NCBI GenBank assembly: GCA_946999045.1
Contig: CAMQBR010000008.1
Location: 3,228 to 67,227, forward strand
Reading direction: 5' to 3'
DNA: 64,000 nucleotides
From: an uncultured Prevotella sp.
Lineage (GTDB): Bacteria; Bacteroidota; Bacteroidia; Bacteroidales; Bacteroidaceae
The notes below the pieces were generated by a model that was given only the letters and a program-made list of their open reading frames with translations, did no database searches and had not been told where the DNA came from. Positions 55,412-64,000 of this stretch are shown in pieces; the stretch's first letter is position 1, and the number at the start of each line of letters is the position of its first letter. The position numbers and the translations under genes are program-made.

Positions 55412-55613
55412 ATAAAACTATTGCATTTTTCCAAAAAGGCAGGGCAGAGTTTTTATCATATTAAGATAATGAACAACAAGCCTCTCATTTTCTTGCTATA
55501 TCAAGACTTACGAGTACAAATATATACCTTTTATTTATATTTACCAAAGAGTAAAAATCTTTTTATTTCCTATTCCATTGTTTTTCGTCTCTTTATAGCT
55601 ATTTGAATATCAC

Positions 55614-57938
55614 TTACTTCACTACAATCTCATCAACGAATAAAAAAGCAGTGTTGCCATGACCATAATGCCATTGAGGCATGTTGCGCTCGGACAAAAC
55701 TTGTACACGGAGGTAGCGAGCTTTGGCGTTTTGAAGTAAGATAGTTTGTGTGTTTACACTGGCAGGAACCATGTGGGGGAGGGCTGGTTTGTGGTCGGTG
55801 TATGCGGTGGTAAAGTGAGTCCCATCGGTTGATATGGACAATGTAACACCTCTATCGGGGAATATCCAGTTAGATTGTTCTGTTAGTGTACGGATAGCAA
55901 CGCTGTGAATGGTTTGCTGTTTCTTTAAGTCTATAATCACATCCATGTCGTTGTTAACAAATCCTACCCACTTACCCGAATGGAAAAAAGTATTACCCAA
56001 CTGTCCGTTTACCAGTTCTAATATACTGTTACCTTGATAACTTGAATTAGGTAGGGTTAAGTATTTTACCGATTTCATCAATGCTTTGTGTACTACTACC
56101 GTATCGTTCAATGGGTCGCTCATTAAGCTATCAATGTAAGCCACGGCACGAATGATAGCAGAATGTTTGAGCTTGAAAGGCTTTTTGTACAACTGGCAGT
56201 GCTTATTGGGCAGTGTTCCATCAGTGGTATAATAAATCTGAGCCTGTTTTATACAACTCAACGCCACCTTGATATACTTACCACTGGCAGCTGGAGTGCA
56301 GTTGGAAGCCACTGTAAAATAATGGTGAGCATAGTTATAGCCTAACTTTTGATAGATTTGCAGAAGATGGGGCAAGCGAAACATAAAGTCGTTTTCATCT
56401 TTTTGTGTGCTGTCGCACCATTGAACTTCACACGCTGCAGCCAGTCGGGGTAACATCATATATTGTACATGACTCAACGTTTTTATCTGTTCTGTCCATA
56501 AATTGGCTTGCACGCCCATGATGTGCTTGGCCTGCTGAGGTGTTAACGATGTGGGTACAGGCTGAAAACTATACACTCGTTGTATGGGCAAATAAGCATT
56601 AAATGCCACAGGTTCGGTACTTCTGTTTTCTGTTTGATAGTAATCAAAGTACATGTGTGATGTAGGACACATAATAGCATCACGACCTAAGCGTGCAGCT
56701 TCTTCGGCTCCACCAATGCCTCGCCACGACAAAATCGTAGCACCTGGAGCTCCATCTCCTTCTAATATCTCGTCCCAGCCACAAACTTTTCTGCCTTTAC
56801 TTGTGATGTAATGTGCCACTGCACTCATAAAATAGCTTTGCAATTTTTGTTCCTTTGTGTATTTATTATCGGTAACCATACCTAACTGTTGTATCTTTGT
56901 TTGGCATTTTTTACATTGTTTCCATATAGCTTTAGAACATTCATCACCGCCAATACAGATATATTTTCCAGGAAACAGAGCCATTACCTCGTTCATTACA
57001 TCTTTGGCAAACTGCAAAGTACTGTCGTTTCCAGCACAAAGAACATCGTCTGCAATGCCCCATTCCGTACGAATACTGTACGGACCGCCCTTACATCCCA
57101 GCTTTGGGTAAGCAGTTAATGCTGCTACCATGTGTCCAGGCATATCTATTTCGGGTACAATTTCTATGTGTCGTTGCATAGCATATTGTACAATCTCTTT
57201 GATTTGTGCTTGCGTATAGTAGCCCCCATGTGGTGTTCCGTCTTTCTTATCAGTGTGTCCGATAGCAGTTTCGGCTCGCATCGAACCTTTTTCTACCAAT
57301 AAAGGATATTTTTTTATTTCTATTCTCCATCCTTGGTCATCGGTTAAATGCCAGTGAAAATAATTAATATTGTGCAAGGCGAGCATATCAATAAATTGCT
57401 TTATGGCATCTACACAAAAAAAATGACGAGCCACATCCAGCATGGCACCCCGATAACCAAATTGCGGATAGTCAATTATTTCGCCTGCTGGAAAGATGAT
57501 TTTTGATAGCTTACCTAAAGGAATAGCCTTCCTCAAAGTTTGTATTCCATAGAACGTTCCTGCTTCTGTTGCGCCCTCTATGGTTATCTTTTCTGGAGAT
57601 ACCATGATGTGGTAAGCTTCTTTGTTAGGATGTTGCATACCTGTACTCAATTCTATATTATGTGCATCTGTGGTAAAGGTGCTTATTTTGAGTTGTATGC
57701 CTGTTAACTGTTTGATATAAAGAGCTAATAGTTTTGCATAACTTTTTAATATCAAGTTGTTGGCAGGGTATATTATTGAGGTTCGTTCATTGAGAACAAA
57801 CCCCTTGTTCATTACCATATTTATTTGTTGAGGCAATGGTATAACCCGATAGTTAGCCGTTGGTTGTTGCGCATTTTGTGCCATACTGCACAGCACAACC
57901 ATAATAGTTAACAGAGTTGACAAAATGATTTTCCGCAT
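55614..57938 (-). CDS. GH20 beta-N-acetylhexosaminidase
   Basis: 774 residues with signal peptide. Domains: GH20b (about 30-155), catalytic barrel (158-500) with FHWHLTDDQGWR at 194-205, PEIDMPGHM, and the catalytic pair Asp332-Glu333 in GGDEC, then a beta-sandwich C-terminus resembling F5/8 type C/CBM32 (about 640-774). Removes terminal GlcNAc or GalNAc from glycans, usually substrate-assisted. It starts 17 bp after the BtuG-like gene, so it may be co-transcribed with cobamide uptake, and lies 200 bp before the sigma gene of the glycan locus. Confidence 0.94.
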   Translation of the reverse strand: MRKIILSTLLTIMVVLCSMAQNAQQPTANYRVIPLPQQINMVMNKGFVLNERTSIIYPANNLILKSYAKLLALYIKQLTGIQLKISTFTTDAHNIELSTGMQHPNKEAYHIMVSPEKITIEGATEAGTFYGIQTLRKAIPLGKLSKIIFPAGEIIDYPQFGYRGAMLDVARHFFCVDAIKQFIDMLALHNINYFHWHLTDDQGWRIEIKKYPLLVEKGSMRAETAIGHTDKKDGTPHGGYYTQAQIKEIVQYAMQRHIEIVPEIDMPGHMVAALTAYPKLGCKGGPYSIRTEWGIADDVLCAGNDSTLQFAKDVMNEVMALFPGKYICIGGDECSKAIWKQCKKCQTKIQQLGMVTDNKYTKEQKLQSYFMSAVAHYITSKGRKVCGWDEILEGDGAPGATILSWRGIGGAEEAARLGRDAIMCPTSHMYFDYYQTENRSTEPVAFNAYLPIQRVYSFQPVPTSLTPQQAKHIMGVQANLWTEQIKTLSHVQYMMLPRLAAACEVQWCDSTQKDENDFMFRLPHLLQIYQKLGYNYAHHYFTVASNCTPAASGKYIKVALSCIKQAQIYYTTDGTLPNKHCQLYKKPFKLKHSAIIRAVAYIDSLMSDPLNDTVVVHKALMKSVKYLTLPNSSYQGNSILELVNGQLGNTFFHSGKWVGFVNNDMDVIIDLKKQQTIHSVAIRTLTEQSNWIFPDRGVTLSISTDGTHFTTAYTDHKPALPHMVPASVNTQTILLQNAKARYLRVQVLSERNMPQWHYGHGNTAFLFVDEIVVK

Positions 57939-57955
57939 TGAATTTATCAGTATGC

Positions 57956-59071
57956 TTAGTCAAATAAGATAGTAGAAGAATGTGTGCCAGCTGGGATGTG
58001 CCGCTTTACCAATGTGCCGTTAGGCTGATAAACATTGAGATAACCCAAGCCAGCAAATATAGCACCACCATGAACAGGGTCGGTGGGGTCGGACGTTACA
58101 TAGAGATAGCCCGTATGTGGGTCTACCGCCATGGCAACAGGCCATTCTACCTTTTCTTGCATATTGATTGTTTTTGTAGTCTGGTTTTGGGTATTGTACA
58201 CGCTGTAGGTTACATCTTTGCCTGCCTTGCCATACGCAGCATTGCATACATAGATAAGAGCATTGTCCTTGCCAGTTGGCTTTACTGCCATCATTGTGCC
58301 CGAAGCAATCTTCTTTATCTTACCATTAGAAATCTTAAGTACCCCAGCATCTGGTTGATTCCAATTGGTATCGTATTTTCCCCAAGCCAAAACATATACA
58401 TCATTACCTACACATACCACCTTTTGAGGATTGTAGATAAGCTCATCTGTCTTGTTGGTTACCTTTTTAGAGTCAAGATTAATGATAGATAGAGATGCTT
58501 CCTTATTGCCATAATCGCTATTGGCAACATATATATAATGAGAGGTAGCAGCCAGCCCTTCAGGATATTTGCCCACTGCATATACGTTGTTCAAGGCAAA
58601 ATTTACCGTGTCTATTGCCAACACACTGCTGCCTTGTGTGGTAATATATACACAACCATTGGCACCAACTATTTGTCGTGGTCGGTTTCCCTTTACATCG
58701 CCAGCCAATTGTTTGGTATCAATCACTTTTACTGAACGTAGCGTATGTTTGTCTACCACCTCTATACGATTTTCGCCAAACATCACAATGTACAGTTTAC
58801 TACCATAAATGGTTCCGCCATTGGCAGTCATACCCAGTGTTCTTCCGTTTACTCTGCTAAAGGCATTCTCTACAGCCGACCAGTTGGTTTTATCTATTGA
58901 GGTTAACATACCTGGTAGTTTTGCGCCCTCATTACCTTCGCCTATCAAATAAACACCTGTGTGATGTATACTGATGTGCGACAACTCAAGATTATCTTCA
59001 TCTTCATCACACGCTACAAATGTAAATGCTGCCATGAAAAACAGCAAACAAATAGATACATACTTTTTCAT
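57956..59071 (-). CDS. btuG: BtuG-like surface lipoprotein (YncE-type beta-propeller)
   Basis: 371 residues; lipobox with Cys21 followed by DEDEDN, like the Bacteroidetes surface-export signal. The rest is a seven-blade-type propeller with repeated NGCVYITTQGSSVLAID, SHYIYVANSDYG and TGYLYVTSDPTD blades. In Bacteroides, BtuG proteins of this type bind cobalamin at very high affinity at the cell surface and pair with BtuB. Encoded 11 bp after a BtuB-like receptor here. Assignment rests on fold plus context. Confidence 0.78.
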   Translation of the reverse strand: MKKYVSICLLFFMAAFTFVACDEDEDNLELSHISIHHTGVYLIGEGNEGAKLPGMLTSIDKTNWSAVENAFSRVNGRTLGMTANGGTIYGSKLYIVMFGENRIEVVDKHTLRSVKVIDTKQLAGDVKGNRPRQIVGANGCVYITTQGSSVLAIDTVNFALNNVYAVGKYPEGLAATSHYIYVANSDYGNKEASLSIINLDSKKVTNKTDELIYNPQKVVCVGNDVYVLAWGKYDTNWNQPDAGVLKISNGKIKKIASGTMMAVKPTGKDNALIYVCNAAYGKAGKDVTYSVYNTQNQTTKTINMQEKVEWPVAMAVDPHTGYLYVTSDPTDPVHGGAIFAGLGYLNVYQPNGTLVKRHIPAGTHSSTILFD

Positions 59072-59082
59072 ATTTACGATTT

Positions 59083-61062
59083 TTAAAATTTATATCTTGT
59101 TGATATTTGATACTGTATGCCTGGCATAGGATAGCCTGCTACAACATCATATTGCCGATTAAAAATATTTTTAACATCAAGTTTTATTGTGAGTAATTGC
59201 TTGTTAATGGAAAACTTTCTATAAACACTGCATCCCCATTCTGTATAAGCTTTGAGTTTTGTACCAAGAATATGCTCATTGGTTGCCCACCTGTTACTGC
59301 ATGCTATGCCGTGTATCACCATGTTGATAATGGGGTTTTGTAGGGTTAATGACATGCCCATGGTGTGCTTGGGCATATAAGCTATTTGCATATTGTACAG
59401 ATAAGTGGAGGATAAGGTTCTGTCAACGGCTTGCAGATAACTGTAATTTACACTTCCTGTAAGTCCTAAACAATGTGTCATCTGCCACGATATTTGCTGG
59501 TTTATATCTACGCCTAACATTCTTACTTTACCTATATTAACCGTTCGCCATATAAACATATTGTATGGTATACCTACTATTTTATCGGTTACATGGTTGA
59601 TATAGCCGTCTATGGTAGTAGAGATATTGTATAGTGGAGTTTGCTTAAGATAAGTAAAACCCAAATTTATTTGGTTGGTAAGTTCAGGGTTTACATCTTT
59701 GCTGCCATAATGAAAGAAATAATTCTCATTAAATGTAGGCATTCTGAAGCCACGCTTATACGATACCCTTAAGAATAAGGGAAAATGTGGTAGCAACTTG
59801 TATGATACAGATAACATGGGCAAAAGTTGCTTTACGTTGCTGGCACTGCTACCTATCTCTGTATGATTAAAATACATAGAGCCTGATAATCGGGCTACCA
59901 ATGTTATTCTGTTAGTACTGAACTTTGTTGATAGGCATTGTAACAATGAATGTCGAGAGGGGAGAACATCTGTTTTTAGGCTGCTGTGCAAGGTGTTGTA
60001 CAAGTAATCTAACGCATAATTAACCGATAAATAAGAATTAACTGCATACATTACGCTGCCAAATGTATACCATTGTTGCTGAATATATTGCGCATCCATC
60101 AATAGGTCTACATAGTTGGCGTCTGTATATATGGTTTTCGTTCTATCGTATTTGCCGCCCCATTGACAAGTCAAATGCCCCTTGCCTTGGTATCTATATT
60201 GTAGTTGAATAAAGCTATTTTCATCTTGTAGCGTTTCTTTGCTGTCGTTGGTGTAATAGCGCACAATGCCTGGCAGTTGTCTATGGCTATTGTAATAATA
60301 TGCCTTTGCCATAAAATAGTGATAGGGTAGAGGTTGATAATGAATATTGGCTTCGATATGCGATGAGTTCATCTTACAGTTTTGCCTTATCTGCTGGCTA
60401 AAGGTTGATACATTTTTTAAGGAAAAGGGATAATTGTTATCGGCATGAATATATTCGACAAAAGCCGAAAGAGATAACCAAGAGGATAAACGTTGTATAT
60501 ATCTTACCGACGGACTGATATAGCCGAATGAACCTATCTTAAGTCTACTATCAAAGTGTGGATTGCAGGTGCGTGGTATGTCCTGCATAGTGTTGACAGA
60601 TAGCAGTGTAGGAGCAATAGCTTGTTGGGCAGATATAAAAATGTTATCATTATTACCAATGGTCAGTGTAAGGTTATCTATATTGCTCAATGAATAACGT
60701 GCAAGGTCTATACTGCCTGTTTGTACATTGTTTAATAGCATGCCGTCATAGCTTACTGCTGTGTGTTGTGTGCCAAAACCACGTACCGATACGGTTTTCA
60801 TTCCACCAGCTCCACCATAATCGCACAATATAATACCTGGCAAACGGTGTAGTGCATCGGCAATATCTACAATACCCATGGCTTGCATATTATCTTGACT
60901 AATGCTGTAATAGGGCACGACACTCTGTACCGAACGTTTGTTTTTGTTCGATGTTACTACCACAGTGCGTAAAATATGCACCTTGCTTTTAATTGTATCT
61001 TGTTGAGCCCATACGTTAGTGTGGCAAAGTATTACTATGGTTATGATGAGCTTTCTTAGCAT
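59083..61062 (-). CDS. btuB: BtuB-like TonB-dependent receptor
   Basis: 659 residues from the ATG at 61062, where the signal peptide begins; the frame extends 8 codons upstream. Plug domain with TVVVTSNKNKRSVQSV-type TonB-proximal sequence, LHRLPGIILCDYGGAGGMKTVSVRGFGTQH spread over 75-110 and SYDGMLLNN, followed by a barrel ending in RYKF. No STN or SusC-type domain. Length and the adjacent BtuG-like gene fit cobamide uptake. No cobalamin riboswitch sequence was seen upstream. A MITE lies about 190 bp before the start. Confidence 0.75.
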   Translation of the reverse strand: MLRKLIITIVILCHTNVWAQQDTIKSKVHILRTVVVTSNKNKRSVQSVVPYYSISQDNMQAMGIVDIADALHRLPGIILCDYGGAGGMKTVSVRGFGTQHTAVSYDGMLLNNVQTGSIDLARYSLSNIDNLTLTIGNNDNIFISAQQAIAPTLLSVNTMQDIPRTCNPHFDSRLKIGSFGYISPSVRYIQRLSSWLSLSAFVEYIHADNNYPFSLKNVSTFSQQIRQNCKMNSSHIEANIHYQPLPYHYFMAKAYYYNSHRQLPGIVRYYTNDSKETLQDENSFIQLQYRYQGKGHLTCQWGGKYDRTKTIYTDANYVDLLMDAQYIQQQWYTFGSVMYAVNSYLSVNYALDYLYNTLHSSLKTDVLPSRHSLLQCLSTKFSTNRITLVARLSGSMYFNHTEIGSSASNVKQLLPMLSVSYKLLPHFPLFLRVSYKRGFRMPTFNENYFFHYGSKDVNPELTNQINLGFTYLKQTPLYNISTTIDGYINHVTDKIVGIPYNMFIWRTVNIGKVRMLGVDINQQISWQMTHCLGLTGSVNYSYLQAVDRTLSSTYLYNMQIAYMPKHTMGMSLTLQNPIINMVIHGIACSNRWATNEHILGTKLKAYTEWGCSVYRKFSINKQLLTIKLDVKNIFNRQYDVVAGYPMPGIQYQISTRYKF

Positions 61063-61250
61063 GTAGTGCCTTTTATTTTTTTGCAATATTACGAATAAAT
61101 ATTAAGAAAACAGCCTAACTGCTGATTTATTATGCTATTACTTGGGCAGATGCGTTTGTATATAAAGGATGAAAACTGAAGAAAAAGGTAGAATTAAAAG
61201 CTCAAAAGCTTGTATTTCATGCTAATATGTTGGCATATGGATACTAATAA

Positions 61251-61442
61251 GAGTGGTTCTATAAATTAGCTTTGACAGATTGTGAGACTATTTTTGAGGT
61301 CAATTTTATTTATGAGTGAAGGAGTATAGCGAGCTATATTTCTGAACGAACAAGCAAATTGACCCCAAAAGCGCTCACAAGATGACAAAACGTAAAAAGA
61401 CTGACATAAAAAACATTACGGTGGTAATTTATAGAACCGCCC
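61251..61442 (-). repeat. MITE-like element, standard subtype, with ATAA target duplication
   Basis: 192 bp from GAGTGGTTCTATAAATTAGC to GGTAATTTATAGAACCGCCC, flanked by ATAA (61247-61250 and 61443-61446). The central palindrome reads GTATAGCGAGCTATA. Located between divergent btuB and recJ. Confidence 0.88.
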
Positions 61443-62125
61443 ATAAACAATAACTATACACTTGGTTAGTTATGTATGTGTATGATGAGGGAATTATGGT
61501 TTATGCCAATGAAAAAACAATTGAAAAATGAATTGATTTATGAAGATAAATGGCTTCTTTTTTGTAAATATTTTTATTCATTATTTAACAATTTTCCAAT
61601 TCTTGTTTTAGAAAAAGATACTATACTCTTTTATATATTTAATCACTTATTTTTGTTATTTCGACAGCTTTGTGGTGCTAACTCAATGGGATAAGGACAC
61701 TATCTTCATTATATTGCTTGATTAATTCAACTGAATAATCAACATATCTGTACGCTTTTGTGGTTAAAAAGTGGGGATATTTTGTACAAAATCAGATATT
61801 GTATTTGTAAGCTTTTGATTTATAAGTAAATAGATAGTTGCTTATAACTTGAATATTTTCGGATATTTATCTTTTGCAGATAAATATTAAAAATATGGAA
61901 GAGTATTTGTAAAGATAATTTACGTATAGTTGACGAGTTGTTAGCTTTCTCAGAAAAAAATATAATCATAAAGTTAAAAGCTAAATAAGAGTGAAGAAAA
62001 AACAACGTATTGTGATAATTTATTTGTAACTTTACACGCCAATAGAGAATTTTCATAAGGCGAAATTCACATCTGCAATTTCTGTATGCAGACCAAAGAA
62101 GAATAAAATAAAAAAAACAATATAA
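61443..62125. other. Non-coding gap upstream of recJ
   Basis: AT-rich, with no convincing gene. A 72-residue frame at 61476-61694 has no family signature; its start may be a decayed coding remnant. A TAACTTTA stretch near 62027 could be a weak promoter for recJ. Confidence 0.45.
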
Positions 62126-63862
62126 ATGCATTTCAAATGGAATTATCAAACACCTACATCAGACGAAACAAAGGCAGCTAAGGAGTTAGGTAATAAACTT
62201 AACCTCAATTCCTTACTCGCTCTTTTACTCATACGTCGAGGTATCACTACCGAGTCGGCAGCCAAAAGATTCTTCCGTCCACAATTAGCCGATCTTATTA
62301 ATCCGTTTTTAATGAAAGATATGGACATTGCAGTAGATAGGCTAAACGATGCCATGGGGCGCAAAGAGCGTATATTAGTGTACGGCGACTACGATGTAGA
62401 CGGCTGTACTGCCGTAGCTTTGGTGTATAAGTTCTTGCAGCAATTCTATTCTAATATAGATTACTACATTCCCGACAGATACGATGAAGGATATGGAGTA
62501 AGCAAAAAGAGTATAGAATATGCACAGAAAACAGGTGTTAAACTTATCATCATACTTGATTGTGGTATCAAGGCTGTTGACGAAATAGCGTATGCCAAAA
62601 GCCTTGGCATCGATTTTATTATCTGTGATCATCATGTTCCTGATGAGGTAATGCCCCCAGCAGTAGCTATTCTCAACCCTAAGCGGCCTGATGATAGTTA
62701 TCCTTTTAAGCATCTTTCTGGATGTGGGGTAGGCTTTAAGCTCATGCAAGCTTTCGCCAAAAACAATTGTATTCCGTTTTCACGTCTTATTCCTTTGCTT
62801 GATTTCTGTGCCATTAGCATTTCGGCAGATATAGTTCCTGTGATAGACGAAAACCGTATTTTGGCTTACCACGGACTCAAACAGCTTAACCAGAACCCAA
62901 GTGTAGGACTGAAAGCTATTATTGATATATGCAATTTGGGCGACAGGGATATATCTATGAGCGATATAGTATTTAAAATAGGTCCTCGTATCAATGCTTC
63001 TGGACGAATAGAAAATGGCAAAGAGAGCGTAGACCTGTTAGTAGAAAAAGATATTGCAAAAGCTACGGAACAGGCTAAGCACATTGACCAATACAACGAA
63101 CAACGAAAAGATATAGACAAGCAGATGACAGAAGAGGCGAACCAGATTGTGGCTCGTTTGGAATCACAACAACGCCATTCGTCCATTGTTTTGTACGATG
63201 CCAACTGGAAGAAAGGTGTTATCGGTATTGTGGCTTCACGTTTAACGGAGATATATTTCCGCCCAACGGTGGTATTGACACGCGATGGCGACCTTGCAAC
63301 TGGTTCGGCTCGCAGTGTTACTGGCTTTGATGTTTATGCAGCTATTAAGAGTTGTAGAGATTTGCTGATTAACTTTGGCGGACATACTTACGCTGCCGGA
63401 CTGACATTGCGTTGGGATGACGTAAGTGATTTTCGTAATAGATTTCAAAAGTTTGTTGATGAACACATTCTTCCTCAACAAACCGAACCTATTTTGGATA
63501 TTGATGCCATGCTCGATTTCAAGGATATTACCAAACGATTACATCAGGACTTAAAGAAGTTTGCACCTTTTGGCCCCTGCAATCCCAAGCCATTGTTTTG
63601 TACTATTGGCGTATACGATTATGGTACTAGTAAGGTTGTGGGCAGGGAACAAGAGCACATCAAGCTAGAATTGGTTGATTCTAAATCAAGCCATGTGGTT
63701 AATGGTATAGCCTTTGGTCAGAGTGCTTCAGCACGATACATCAAGTCTAAACGCAGTTTTGATATTGCCTATACTCTCGAAGACAACGTTTTTAAGCGCA
63801 ACGCTGTACAATTACAAATAGAAGATATACGGCCAACAGAGGAAGATAAATTCCCAGTATAA
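62126..63862 (+). CDS. recJ: Single-stranded-DNA-specific exonuclease RecJ
   Basis: 578 residues. DHH phosphoesterase motifs: VYGDYDVDGCTAV, LDCGIKAVDE and CDHHVPDE, then DHHA1 with the SGRIENGKESVDLL region and GGHTYAAGLTL, plus a C-terminal OB fold. Degrades single-stranded DNA 5' to 3' in RecFOR recombination and mismatch repair. recQ follows 7 bp downstream, a functional pairing seen widely. Confidence 0.96.
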   Translation: MHFKWNYQTPTSDETKAAKELGNKLNLNSLLALLLIRRGITTESAAKRFFRPQLADLINPFLMKDMDIAVDRLNDAMGRKERILVYGDYDVDGCTAVALVYKFLQQFYSNIDYYIPDRYDEGYGVSKKSIEYAQKTGVKLIIILDCGIKAVDEIAYAKSLGIDFIICDHHVPDEVMPPAVAILNPKRPDDSYPFKHLSGCGVGFKLMQAFAKNNCIPFSRLIPLLDFCAISISADIVPVIDENRILAYHGLKQLNQNPSVGLKAIIDICNLGDRDISMSDIVFKIGPRINASGRIENGKESVDLLVEKDIAKATEQAKHIDQYNEQRKDIDKQMTEEANQIVARLESQQRHSSIVLYDANWKKGVIGIVASRLTEIYFRPTVVLTRDGDLATGSARSVTGFDVYAAIKSCRDLLINFGGHTYAAGLTLRWDDVSDFRNRFQKFVDEHILPQQTEPILDIDAMLDFKDITKRLHQDLKKFAPFGPCNPKPLFCTIGVYDYGTSKVVGREQEHIKLELVDSKSSHVVNGIAFGQSASARYIKSKRSFDIAYTLEDNVFKRNAVQLQIEDIRPTEEDKFPV

Positions 63863-63869
63863 TCTTTAT

Positions 63870-64000
63870 ATGTCTGACAACGAACAGTATTTACATATCT
63901 TACATCAGTATTGGGGGTATAATGATTTCAGAGGTATCCAGCAAGATATTATCAACAGTATTGGTAAGGGTAATGATACTTTAGGACTGATGCCCACAGG
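63870..64000 (+). CDS. recQ: ATP-dependent DNA helicase RecQ, 3'-truncated by window edge
   Basis: The first 43 codons are present. QYWGYNDFRGIQQDII contains the RecQ Q-motif with FRxxQ, and LGLMPTG is the beginning of the Walker A loop. It unwinds DNA 3' to 5' to supply substrate for RecJ. The gene directly follows recJ. Confidence 0.9.
   Translation, partial: MSDNEQYLHILHQYWGYNDFRGIQQDIINSIGKGNDTLGLMPT

Noticed and set aside
61063..61250. Possible cobalamin riboswitch upstream of btuB
   Set aside because: I looked on the minus strand for the conserved B12-box type sequence and saw none; a covariance search could still find one.
61476..61694. 72-residue frame upstream of recJ
   Set aside because: Hydrophobic AT-rich translation, no ribosome-binding site and no recognisable family.

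Overview
The window is about 64 kb of AT-rich chromosome from a member of the Bacteroidales, most likely a Prevotella-type organism. The evidence is two SusC/SusD pairs, a FecI/FecR-type sigma and anti-sigma pair, BtuB next to a BtuG-like propeller, KorDABC, promoters of the form TTTG-N20-TAnnTTTG, and almost no Shine-Dalgarno sequences. I saw no tRNA, rRNA, CRISPR array, phage or full-length insertion sequence.

Layout, left to right. 0-6.6 kb: the end of a FetB-like permease, a NUC1-type nuclease lipoprotein, a Nif3-like protein with a zinc-ribbon coiled-coil protein, an orphan HsdR-N-like nuclease domain, holA and an XRE-type regulator. 6.6-8.1 kb is non-coding, with 22-bp-spaced direct repeats, a structured-RNA candidate leading into a tiny ORF, and nested MITEs. 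8.1-11 kb: pyrK-pyrD and an M48 lipoprotein. 11.4-22.1 kb: a six-gene same-strand locus of periplasmic CbiK/IhtB-like chelatase, SusC, SusD, unknown lipoprotein, PqqL-like M16 protease and ChaN-like protein. I read it as a system that imports and dismantles a metal-tetrapyrrole carrier, probably a haemoprotein. 22.6-30.7 kb: NfeD and SPFH proteins, a UDP-GlcNAc 2-epimerase homologue lacking catalytic residues, a copper ATPase lacking a recognisable nucleotide-binding domain and preceded by a tandem duplicate of its HMA domain, an unknown exported protein, a pseudogene, and DAHP synthase-chorismate mutase. 31-38.4 kb: EamA transporter, EEP-family hydrolase, ffh, folD, a TPR peptide and korDABC. 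38.7-42.8 kb: an outer-membrane protein, OmpA and acyl-ACP thioesterase.

The right part is mostly minus strand. 43.4-46.6 kb is a compact cluster of nucleotidyltransferase, ATP-grasp enzyme, CDP-alcohol phosphotransferase and HAD phosphatase, which looks like a pathway for a lipid head group. 46.8-55.4 kb is a host-glycan utilisation locus (sigma, anti-sigma, SusC with STN domain, SusD, serine-type sulfatase). Upstream of it lie a GH20 hexosaminidase and a BtuG-BtuB pair for cobamide capture, 17 and 11 bp apart. The window ends with recJ and the start of recQ on the plus strand.

A family of small non-autonomous inverted-repeat elements (terminal GGTTCTATAAATTA, 4-bp A+T target duplications) occurs about nine times, always between genes. 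One copy sits inside the predicted 5' leader of ompA.
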